Positions 56,266-64,000 of a stretch of 64,000 nucleotides of DNA are shown one piece after another. Origin of the DNA: Osedax fenrisi. Taxonomy: Eukaryota; Annelida; Polychaeta; Sabellida; Siboglinidae. Position 1 is the stretch's first letter. Each line of letters opens with the position of its first letter. The position numbers and the translations under genes were made by a program. Where the stretch lies: the NCBI GenBank assembly GCA_964019155.1, contig OZ025244.1, positions 30,826,984 to 30,890,983 of the forward strand. Direction: 5' to 3'. The notes beneath the pieces are model-generated. The model had not been told where the DNA came from, ran no database searches, and saw nothing but the letters and a program-made list of their open reading frames with translations.

Positions 56266-57908
56266 TTATAAATATAATAATGTAATTACATAGTTAACAA
56301 TAACGTAGTTAACTACGAATTTAAATTAATAATTATTAAATAAAATATATAACTTAATAATATAAATGACATTCATCTCGGCAATATCGTATACATAAAC
56401 CTCCGCTAGACGGAGACATTTCGAATATTATCACGACGTTACTGAACAATTTATAGGGCATATTCAGCAGGCTGAACTCCACCATCAGAACGCTCGTGCG
56501 CATGTCTAGCCACTGGCCACGCCCCATTCTTAACTGTGACAGGTTCTCGCTGAACTCGGTCCTGTTCATGGCGTACATTACGTATCCACCTGGCGGGTAA
56601 ACATCGCGATATTCCCCTGACGGTTGTTGTGGTTATCAATAAGGCAATTTAATTACGTTCTTTAATTAATACATGATTATATAATAATGTTTATAATATT
56701 AATGACAAAAAACGAAAAATCATATATATATAATTAGATATATTCACTTACATTTAAATACATAATTTCTAAGTATCGATATATTTTCGAATATAATTTC
56801 CTTATGTCATTTCCTTATGCCTACTTCGAATGTAATGTCAGTATCAACATAAAATTATCAATATGTAAACATATTTAAAGTATATTTAATGATATGTTAT
56901 GTTATAACATATTCGCGTGCATACACAACAACATTACGCCGGCTACTCTGATCTGAAGTTCCCAGTGCGAATATTAAAAGTTTTAAAAGTTCGAAATAAA
57001 ATTGCGACTTATCGTTATTCAAACTTTCTCAATATCTTCACATTTGTTTACACATCCATCATGGATTATCCACGGGATGAGAAATATTACATAACATCTA
57101 TACTAAGTATACGTAACATGCATACGAAGTATATACTTCGGCATGTAGGTACTAAGTTACATTTAGATAATATCTAAATGTAACTTAGTACCTACATGCC
57201 ATTCCTCAAGAAGTCTACACTTATGGGAAAATATTCAATCACCGACTCCCTCCAATAAACAACCCATCTTAATAGCCCATCCAATCAACAACCCCTCATA
57301 ATACCGACCCCTATCGTATCTCAGTAACTATAAGTGATATCAAAAAACCAATAGATTTATATATATTTGATATTGCTATTCAATATTTAAATTACATTTT
57401 TTATAAATAACTATATATATTATCATTTATAAATATTAATTCATATAAATATTATATGTTCATAATGTATAACAAATATTAAAATATATATATTTTAATA
57501 TATTGAAATATATTGTTTCCATATACTATTAAAATATATATATTCTAGATAACATAATAAAATAGAAATACATATTAATTTGTAAATTTATAAGTATTAC
57601 TCGAAATAGCCGTTAGGTATCAGTATTGTTATCGTTTAACTACATTTAAGTACCTACCATGTAGTATGAATCACTAGTAGTTAACTGGTTATAACCATGG
57701 TTGCAAAGGCCACCCAATAACTCTACAGCATAGTGTGTATAGTATACGATATACATATGCATTGTAAGAGTTCATAATAGCGAACCTGTTATTTCTCCAC
57801 TGAAGCTATATACGTATCGAGATTGTTGATAAATCCACGCTCTCCCTATTCCTTTCAGAGTTTGAATAGTAGAAGAAGTCGGGTCGCTAGTAAAGTTGGC
57901 GTTGTTTT
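48741..57908 (-). CDS. polycystin-1-like channel/receptor subunit, C-terminal 8 exons (5' incomplete)
   Basis: Polycystin-family proteins are 6- or 11-TM membrane proteins acting in calcium/mechanosensory signalling, often in cilia. Exons (high to low): 57786-57908, 56401-56616, 56045-56197, 53758-53896, 53068-53245, 51953-52132, 51483-51680, 48741-48842. All phases match; 429 residues to the stop. Local residues 25-56 (W25IYQ, Y48PPGGYV) and 77-113 (W77LDMRTSVLMVEFSL.., F106EMSPSSGG) are the second half of the TOP domain. Then S2 (about 130-152), S3 (183-218), S4 (243-270), S5 (276-315), a pore helix (about 327-345) and S6 (366-395), with a short tail. PKD1-type features: no Leu-Gly-Asp filter, a Lys in S6. 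N-terminal regions (S1, PLAT, GAIN) should lie upstream but were not found. Confidence 0.85.
48926..48987. repeat. (TA)n microsatellite, 62 bp
   Basis: The longest uninterrupted TA array in the window. Confidence 0.95.
48988..49555. other. polycystin-like intron 7, left of the hAT element
   Basis: It contains four short tandem units of (c)ataggggtcac at 49210-49255 and a GC-richer patch at 49000-49095 with no supported exon. Confidence 0.45.
49556..50996 (+). mobile_element. hAT transposon, internally deleted, with transposase remnant
   Basis: Ends (T)AGGGGTTCTCAAATG and GAGAACCACTG (complement CAGTGGTTCTC) are inverted hAT ends. ctctatat / ttctatat (49548-49555, 50997-51004) is a 7-of-8 target duplication. 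Near the 3' end the plus strand encodes a broken transposase C-terminus: FWINSYPDLIHL, PFGSTY stop CKRAFSD, then MLTLKNKKRNILDVEHDLRL with CISDIESDISNLIS, which match the hAT dimerisation domain of the ZBED5/SCAND3-like group. Confidence 0.88.
51483..51680 (-). CDS. polycystin-like exon 7 (pore helix, S6)
   Basis: Acceptor tatatatag; 66 codons; donor ATGCAG|gttaac. It encodes MSLVMMNAAYSFLLKNPLPL (pore helix and would-be filter), a loop, then ALGRIALVLISVAIATLMIP and CAKVIVMQ (S6). The usual Leu-Leu-Gly at the end of the pore helix is Leu-Leu-Lys-Asn. Confidence 0.8.
51774..51831. repeat. (TA)n-rich microsatellite
   Basis: TA and ACAT units in the intron between exons 6 and 7. Confidence 0.8.
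51953..52132 (-). CDS. polycystin-like exon 6 (S5)
   Basis: Acceptor aaagag, donor CAAAAT|gttagt; exactly 60 codons. It encodes NPWRRLQVLALNSTIVVMLD then CMHRVLCKLYWLGAWFLCYM and GAYVALVMTTLQ (S5), ending GFQN before the pore helix. A strong in-frame extension to 52162 exists but would break the phase with exon 5. Confidence 0.8.
52140..53067. other. polycystin-like intron 5
   Basis: AT-rich; tandem aaatgtatacctaaatg-like units at 52635-52670. Nothing else supported. Confidence 0.45.
53068..53245 (-). CDS. polycystin-like exon 5 (end S3, S3-S4 linker, S4)
   Basis: Acceptor ccacatttag, donor CTACAG|gtatgc (strong). It encodes LIMSIILERWRPTPRPPGVS, then YYAELRYVDFCPLVVVNETL and LWTLAVMIAIAFINTLQ. 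The Y/F..F.....NE.LL..L..MIAIAF....LQ pattern matches the S4 region of PKD1-family proteins. Confidence 0.85.
53758..53896 (-). CDS. polycystin-like exon 4 (S3)
   Basis: Acceptor taactatag, donor GAG|gttagt. It encodes NISNIIKYVYNYVDRLSLIG, then ESLYLLPDMLMIGLVNLGLV MYVMR in a hydrophobic S3. The acceptor was chosen because it alone gives phase 1 to match exon 3; an alternative at 53852 does not. Confidence 0.75.
53996..55172. repeat. 27-bp minisatellite with higher-order repeats, 1.18 kb
   Basis: The unit is 27 bp (reads DDDDVVDDK in one forward frame, MMMMLLMIK in another). Variants recur in a fixed order: an eight-unit block (about 216 bp) from 54001 is repeated in tandem, and a block near 54609-54755 recurs about 298 bp later. 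It lies in the polycystin-like intron 3, where the transcript carries the complement, (ATC)-rich RNA. The 272- and 95-codon Met-rich ORFs are by-products. Confidence 0.9.
55173..56044. other. polycystin-like intron 3, remainder
   Basis: (TA)n at 55367-55395 and 55531-55566; otherwise AT-rich with no supported feature. Confidence 0.5.
56045..56197 (-). CDS. polycystin-like exon 3 (end of TOP domain, S2)
   Basis: Acceptor tatattag, donor AGGG|gtaaca. It encodes GIISSVRVRSGRLFYLQSFS, then DLFLMFSAILTYVLVSMRAW and LDPTPHRGAR. The GG(I/V)I.S..VR...L.yL pattern at the join with exon 2 is characteristic of the TOP-to-S2 linker. Confidence 0.88.
56401..56616 (-). CDS. polycystin-like exon 2 (TOP domain)
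   Basis: Acceptor accgtcag, donor CGGAG|gtttat. It encodes EYRDVYPPGGYVMYAMNRTE, a helix, then GQWLDMRTSVLMVEFSLLNM, PYKLFSNVVIIFEMSPSSG. GGYV, W.D.RT..VMVEF.L.N...LF and F.E..PS.GG are the diagnostic polycystin motifs; this exon gives the firmest assignment. NRT is a possible N-glycosylation site. Confidence 0.93.
56890..57785. other. polycystin-like intron 1
   Basis: It contains a perfect 61-bp hairpin (57140-57200) and an 86-codon plus-strand ORF (56917-57177) that overlaps it and has no splice or family support. Otherwise AT-rich. Confidence 0.5.
57140..57200. repeat. perfect 30-bp inverted repeat with 1-base loop
   Basis: ggcatgtaggtactaagtta.. from 57140 is mirrored without a mismatch to 57200 (..acttagtacctacatgcc). 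Confidence 0.95.
57786..57908 (-). CDS. polycystin-like exon 1 of the visible set (TOP domain)
   Basis: Acceptor atatgccag, donor ACAG|gttcgc; enters and leaves in phase 1. It encodes NNANFTSDPTSSTIQTLKGI, GRAWIYQQSRYVYSFSGEIT. G.AW.Y......Y.F.G corresponds to the W.Y(S/Q) segment before the GGYV motif of the TOP domain. NFT is a potential glycosylation site. The upstream exon is not identified. Confidence 0.8.
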
Positions 57909-58086
57909 CTGGCATATGTATTGGCATTGATAATAATAGGAGCGTGTACGTGTGTACAACATAGCTATAGCTAGCTATGGCTTGACATATATATTTAACT
58001 ATTATGTATTTCAATTAGTTATTTATTTGGATTATAATTTATAAATACATTCTACATAAATATATATATCATTATTTTTTTAATTT

Positions 58087-58185
58087 GTTGGTGGATCTTT
58101 CATCCCATACATGAACGTATATGAAGTTTTCACTTATATGAATATCATCACATGGCTCTAATATATCTTTGAAGCCGCTGTCGTG
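58087..58185 (-). mobile_element. tRNA-derived SINE, truncated
   Basis: Only tail and part of the body: ttggtggatctttcatccca, gttttcacttata, ggctctaatatatctttgaa. Confidence 0.7.
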
Positions 58186-58540
58186 TTATAAAATTATATT
58201 AATAACAAATAATATTAGGAAATTATTTTATATAATAGTGTTAAATAAATGATTGTCTCACATTTAAATAATTGATTCCTAATAACTTATGAGGCATCTC
58301 AATTAGTACGAATTCTGCAGTCATATTGGGGGTGACTTTATGTAATAGTTAAATATAATTATTTTTAGTAATACTGTTATTAGTAAAAGTATATATTTCG
58401 TTATATCTTATTATTGTATATTTGAAATAATACATTTACATTATATTTCCTTAAGTTTGTAAGAAAATATCGTCAGTCAAAAAATAGTAATTTTTAGGAT
58501 TTTTTTTATTTGTTGTTATGAATTCAGATTCACTTATATA

Positions 58541-60147
58541 CAGTGAAAGCCGCTTACATCGACATGGTTGTGTAAGCTCCAAAAATGTCGAAATAGGCGT
58601 ATTGTCGATATGAGCGATAGGGCGTAGCCCTAATGATGTATAACGCATTAGTTTATTTATAATTAATTGTATGTAATAATATAATATATTCATATAATAT
58701 AATAACAAAAAAGGTTTAATTACATGTTTATTAAATAATATTAAAATTATTTAATAACTAATTATTTACACACACATCGAAATTCAATCAAAGAATATAT
58801 TAAAAGTATTAGGTATATACCTAATCTATAGAGTCAGTGATGGGCAGGATCGCGATAATTGATCGGCGATCCTGGATTGGCTTATTTGATTCACGATCTT
58901 TATATTTATAAGAATATTTGTCTATTTTATTATTTATGTTTTTGATAGTTTTTGTTATATAGTTATATAGTTATATTTTATTTTTAATTATTGCATGTAT
59001 GTAAATATGCATACTATATTATACTATTAGTTTACATATTCGAAATACAATGATGTATAATACATAATATGATGATATTTAGACATATTGTATAATAATG
59101 AATTACTTTATTAAATATAACATAGGATATAGAAAACATAAAAAACTAATGGAAACTAATGACGTAATAATTCGTGATGCGACATGTTAGCAAGTTACGC
59201 CAATACCTTTGATAATATTGATCTTATGACCAAAATCTATTTTAAGAATTGTTAATTACAACTGAGTTCATATACCTGCATCTGTTGATGCACCGACTTG
59301 TACTCGATAAAGAGAGTTGATCCATGCAATGTATTTATATATCATATAATAGTTTATAGTATTACCGTACCATATAGTACTTTAATATAATATATTTAAC
59401 TATATATAGTATTACTTATAATGGATAACATGGTATTCAGATATAAATTGAATATAAATATATACCTACACAATGAGTCATAGGTGTTAGTACGTAATAG
59501 AGATACCAGTAATTAAGGGTACTATACACTACTGACACAATAATATATGACTACGGATTATATAGTTCATCGTTACTTTCCTACTTTTTACTTATGTTAA
59601 TGTTTTTATATTTGTATATGATAAAAACTATGTATCAACAACTGAGTACAAACTTTGTATCTCTCGCCTACTTTAGTATTATAAAACTATAATATTATAA
59701 TTAATTTTAATCAACATAAATATAATATAGTATTAATACTGATATAGGTCTACCTACATAATATATTATGGCATATTATATTATATATGATACATATTTG
59801 TAGGCCTATCTAAATATTGATCAATTACGTAAGATATTAAAGATCACATTATTTATAGATATACTGACGATATTGAGTAGTAGGGGAATATATGAGAATA
59901 CTTTTCATACAAATTAAAATTTGTAAATAATTTGTTTTATAATCAAATTTGTGGATATAAGTGGATTAAATTCCAAATATTACCTTATAAATATGTCGAT
60001 AATGCCGAATTATCGATATAAGTGGATTGTCGATGTACGCGGATTAATGTACATGTAAATAGGTGTAAATCCAACAAAAATATCTCGAAATGTCGATGTA
60101 GCCGAATTATCGATGTACGTGGCTGTCGAAGTAAGCGGCTTTCACTG
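58541..60147. mobile_element. Tigger/pogo-like non-autonomous DNA transposon
   Basis: Ends CAGTGAAAGCCGCTTAC and GTAAGCGGCTTTCACTG are inverted and flanked by TA on both sides. Related motifs (gtcgatgt, aagcgg) recur in inverted orientation inside each end (58590-58625, 59995-60130). The 1.6-kb interior has no transposase ORF. TA duplication and CAGTG ends fit Tc1/mariner-pogo (Tigger). Confidence 0.85.
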
Positions 60148-60315
60148 TATATACTTATAAATAAATATTCTTTGACATTTTCATGTATTTTGTGAAGGTT
60201 AGTAAAATTAAATATTATTAAAATATTTAATTAAAATAAATATATCTATTTATGACTATATATTTAGTATACTTATATAGATTAAATATTACCAAATTAG
60301 TATATATATATTAAA

Positions 60316-61195
60316 TGTGGTGTACCACAAGGTTCAGTTTTGGGACCAGTATTATTTTTAATGTAGGATGCCTACATAAATAATTTACCTAATATAACTA
60401 ATAAATGCAATTTTACTCTTTTTGCTGACGATACCACTTTAACATTTAAGTCTCATAATTTATATGATCTAGAAAATGAAATATATTCTACTCTAGTTTT
60501 AATATGTGACTGGCTTTGTGGTAATAAGCTAGTTCTTAATATTTATAAAACAAAATTAATTTTATTCCATCGCACAAGAGTTAAACTATAGTATCTATAG
60601 TTAAACTATCGTATACGATAAATTGAACATCAAAATAAATAATATAGCCATAAAACAATCAACTAATTTTAAATTCCTAGGCATTTTAATTGACGAAAAT
60701 CGTAATTGGAAAATGCAAATAAATAATATTAAAAATAAACTTTACCATGGACTTAGTTTACTACATAGATATAAATATAAATTTAATATTAATACTTTAG
60801 TTATGCTATATTTTTCTTTTTTTCATAGTCATATTAATTATTGTTCTATTATATGGGGAAGTACTTACCATAGCAATATAAAATGCATTCAAATTTTACA
60901 AAATAAATGTATGAGAGCAATATATAAACTTGATAACAAAACCAATATTGATTACATTTTTTTAAGAAATAACATTCTTAAATTTAAAGATATAATAAAT
61001 ATATCCATTTATAAATATATGTTTAGAATATATAACAAGCATTATTGGCATAGTTCAATTTGTAAGTTATTTACCTATAATTGCTCTTTATATACTTTTA
61101 GGATAAATAGAACATTCTTAATACCAAAAATAAGATTTGATCATGAGAAATTTAGTATTCGTTACAAAGGCGTATATTTATTAATTCTTTAAATA
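60316..61195 (+). pseudogene. CR1/Jockey-type LINE reverse-transcriptase fragment
   Basis: CGVPQGSVLGPVLFLM, TAG, then YINNLPNITNKCNFTLFADD (RT catalytic ADD). After a frame change near 60590-60620, a 189-codon ORF follows (NFKFLGILIDENRNWKMQIN, YCSIIWG, LQNKCMRAIY), the RT thumb and C-terminal region. It lacks its 5' part. Confidence 0.88.
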
Positions 61196-61687
61196 CAACC
61201 ATATCATCTTTGTCGAATTTGAATACTTTTACAATGCATATTAAAAACATGCTTTTAAATAGTTATATTTAATCACTTACACCTTATCTGTATTATTTTT
61301 TATTTTATTTACATGTTCATCTTTTCTTCTTTTTAGCTCTTTTAAATTGTTCGTATTGTATACATATTTTTTATCTCTGTAGCCTTACTTTGGTCTTTAG
61401 TTTTCTTTGATTTTTATAGTTTAACTTATTTATTATTTTAGTATCCTTTTACATTTTTAAATATTGTATTATATTTTATTATTATTTTATTGTTATATAC
61501 ATGATGATTTCTTGGTATTGAGAGATATATTTAATTTTATTGTATTGATTTTTTATGAGACAGAACACGAATGAACAATATAGAATTGTAAAATATTTAT
61601 TTATATTTATTCATTTTGTATTAATTATCTCATTACCAAGAGCAGGTTGGTATCTCGATAAGTTTAATAGAACTTCTATACCATACC

Positions 61688-61880
61688 TGGGTTTTTGAAT
61701 CTGATATTATTATTATTATATCGATTTTTAATAATTGAAAAAATTTTATTCATTTGTTTATTGACTTCAATAACTTTGAATTTATTTATCTCTAAATATT
61801 TTATTTTCTCATATTTACTATAATATTCAAAATATAATTCAAATAGTAGTTTATTAGATATTCTAATACGTTTTGTTGAT
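61688..61880 (-). CDS. exon-like minus-strand ORF with perfect donor
   Basis: The open frame (KRIRISNKLLFELYFEYYSK, YEKIKYLEINKFKVIEVNKQ, MNKIFSIIKNRYNNNNIRFK NP) ends at CCCAG|gtatgg in phase 1, the phase required by the first visible polycystin-like exon. It carries no membrane segment or TOP motif, so membership is unproven. Its left boundary is unclear because (TA)n adjoins at 61880-61898. Confidence 0.35.
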
Positions 61881-62196
61881 ATATATATATATATATATCT
61901 CAAACAAATTTATATAAAGTATATATAGTAATAACATATAGATTGAAAAATTAAATAATTAATTTACTTATTTTGTAGAACAAAATAAAAGTTTATTTTC
62001 AAATATGGAGAATATATCACGATAATTGTTAATAACATTTACTATTGTTATATGTTATTAATAATTCTATGTATCCATGTATATGTCTATCTTACTATAT
62101 GTCTAGTTTATAAATATAAGAACATTTTAGCAATATTCCAATCAATTTTTCTAAAATTAAATGTATAATAATAGCTAGTTTCAACTGTCTATTTTG

Positions 62197-62199
<3 letters not shown>

Positions 62200-62237
<38 letters not shown>
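62200..62237. repeat. (TA)n microsatellite
   Basis: TA alternation, with another longer block at 62312-62390. Confidence 0.95.
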
Positions 62238-62244
<7 letters not shown>

Positions 62245-62311
62245 ACATGTAAATTAACGCAATTGACCAATTACTGACTTACCCCCTTAATTCATAATAT
62301 CAGAGATATAT

Positions 62312-62312
62312 G

Positions 62313-62390
<78 letters not shown>
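62312..62390. repeat. (TA)n microsatellite, about 79 bp with two breaks
   Basis: TA alternation with ACA and AAA interruptions. Confidence 0.95.
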
Positions 62391-63073
62391 ATATATAATA
62401 CAATCAAACCTTATACTTAAATATGTTAAGAGTGTAATATTCTTATAACGTGAACATTAATATGTTGTTATATATATAAGGTATTATATAAGGTAACCTA
62501 TAGGTATTCTTAATTTAATGATGTAAAGTATGTGAAGTAAGTCAGATTACGTATGTATCTATTTATAAATATGCAATATTTTATAAATACAATATATAAA
62601 ATTTACATTGATCAAAAATAAATAAATGTTTTTCGCCATCACAAATTACTTTGCGAGTCCAGATAACTTCGCTATTAATAGAATTAATAATCAAATATAT
62701 ATTTATTATATTCATATTTACTAATTTAATCAATTAAAAATATATATTAAAATCAATATATTTATAAAATCTAACAGTATATATATTTATAAACATTTAT
62801 TAATAATGTTATAACTATACATACATTATTTAACTATATATAGTTATGTATACATTTATAGTTCCAGGTTACGTTACTATTCATCCCTTATTATTTCATT
62901 CAAATTAATGCCAGCTTTCCTATATTGCTATATTTTCTTGCTTTGTATTTGTATTTGTATTTGATTCTTTAACAAAAATTATTTGATTAATTTATTTGTA
63001 TTTGATTAATTTGACCCCATACCTAATATGTATACGATTAGATCTACAAATAAAATATTATGTAATATAATAG

Positions 63074-63090
<17 letters not shown>
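62391..63090. other. AT-rich DNA with a hAT-MITE end and a possible exon
   Basis: At 62945-63022 there are TATTTGTATTTGATT repeats ending tttgaccccatacct, a diverged right end of the MITE seen intact at 28953-29799. At 62632-62690 the minus strand is open (EVIWTRKVICDGEKHLFIFD) after an aatag acceptor; unassigned. Confidence 0.4.
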
Positions 63091-63107
<17 letters not shown>

Positions 63108-63110
63108 TTA

Positions 63111-64000
63111 ATGCTGCTGAATAGGATAAGACCACAAATAGATCCATTAAGGAAAAACCAAAATGGTTTCCGAACAAACAGATCTACATCCGGCCAAATT
63201 CTAACGATACATCGATTACTTGAAGGAGAAAAGTCACATAATCTTCCAGCAGTACTATTATTCGTCGATTTCTTAAAATAATTCGATTCCATAGACAGAA
63301 AGAACATGAAGCACATCTTAAAAAGCTACGGAATACCAGCTGAAACAGTCAACGCCATAATGATGTTGTACATGAATACCCTCTCTATGGTTCTATCTCC
63401 AAATGGCGATACATAATTCTTTGAGATAACAACAGACGTTTCACAAGGCGATACGATAGCACCATTCCTGTTCATAATTTATTTAGATTATGTCCTAAAA
63501 TCATCTATAGACTGTAGCTTAAATGTTGGTTTCATACTTAAGAAAATACGAAGTCAGAGACATCCAGCAACTTACATCACCGATACTGATTATGCAGATG
63601 ATATTGCTATCACAGCTGACCCAATGGAAAATATCAAACATCTCTTGAATCAAATTGAAGAGAAGGTAAAAGATATAGGATTAAAATCAAATACAGAATA
63701 CATGTCTTTTAATCAAAAAGAGGATCACGTATTAACTAACAGTGAAGGTATAACCCTTAAAAAAGTAAAATACTTTAACTACTTGGGTAGCTTTATCGGA
63801 TCAACTGCGCAAGATATCGATGAGAGAATCGCAAAGGCATGGGGAGCAATAACCAGCATGACGAAAATATGGGAATCAAAACTATCGGAAAGACTCAAGA
63901 GAAACTTCTTCCGAGCGACCGTTGAATCTTTTTTAACATATGTAGCGACAACATGGACACTAAGAAAGACTCTTGAAAATCGACTAAATGGATCATACAC
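63111..64000 (+). pseudogene. RTE-like LINE reverse transcriptase, runs off the window
   Basis: LNRIRPQIDPLRKNQNGFRT, NRSTSGQILTIHRLLEGEKS, LLFVDFLK, TAA (63279), FDSIDRKNMKHILKSYGIPA, NGDT, TAA (about 63414), VSQGDTIAPFLFIIYLDYVL, TDTDYADDIAITADP (catalytic YADD), KVKYFNYLGSFIGSTAQDID. RT motifs appear in canonical order. The two stops show it is inactive. The endonuclease and 5' end are missing; the C-terminal part lies beyond 64000. Confidence 0.9.

Noticed and set aside
56451..56639. 62-codon minus-strand ORF MITTTTVRGISRCLP..
   Set aside because: Shadow frame of the polycystin-like exon 2, whose TOP-domain motifs are in the other frame.
56917..57177. 86-codon plus-strand ORF in the polycystin-like intron
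   Set aside because: It runs into the perfect hairpin at 57140-57200 and has no splice sites or recognisable motif.

Overview
The window is very AT-rich eukaryotic DNA with short exons (36 to 216 bp), GT..AG introns from 60 bp to 18 kb, dense (TA)n microsatellites, tRNA-derived SINEs, LINEs, LTR elements and many MITEs. The two recognisable host genes, a MORN1 orthologue and a polycystin-1-like channel, point to an invertebrate animal. I cannot name the taxon from sequence alone. No bacterial, phage or CRISPR features are present. The useful signal lies in spliced exons much shorter than any long ORF.

Left edge (1-4.7 kb): the last two exons of an unidentified plus-strand gene end at 3043. 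A minus-strand terminal exon lies inside its last intron, and a Ser/His-rich minus-strand exon lies at 3.87-4.03 kb. From 38415 down to 4710 runs a minus-strand gene that I could reconstruct completely: 16 exons, 1275 coding bases, 424 residues, all splice phases compatible. It encodes MORN1. Eight MORN repeats fall every 23 residues (once 24), which checks the splice model independently.

The 18.4-kb third intron of MORN1 (15640-34047) is a transposon nest. It holds a Ty3/gypsy pol remnant split by a hAT-type MITE with perfect 8-bp target duplications, and a 1-kb LTR element reduced to LTRs, polypurine tract and a short gag-like ORF. It also holds three copies of a 420-440 bp MITE with 7-bp target duplications, a 2-kb inverted repeat, nested palindromic MITEs, and a decayed plus-strand gene at 21.5-24 kb. 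Intron 1 carries a 590-bp palindromic element with 9-bp duplications.

39.3-48.7 kb is LINE territory: a decayed minus-strand CR1/L2-type element with PHD-like ORF1, endonuclease and reverse transcriptase, interrupted by a plus-strand LINE 3' end and by a fold-back element full of AAACCCTTT motifs. Next come an RTE-type 3' end and an unidentified, frameshifted Lys/Glu/Asn-rich ORF at 46.2-47.1 kb.

48.7-57.9 kb carries the C-terminal eight exons of a polycystin-1-like gene on the minus strand: end of the extracellular TOP domain, S2-S6 and a short tail. Its introns hold a hAT transposon and a 1.2-kb minisatellite with higher-order structure. The 5' part is not resolved. 58-64 kb holds a Tigger-like non-autonomous DNA transposon, a CR1/Jockey-type LINE fragment, one exon-like ORF with a perfect donor site, and an RTE-like reverse-transcriptase pseudogene running off the right end.
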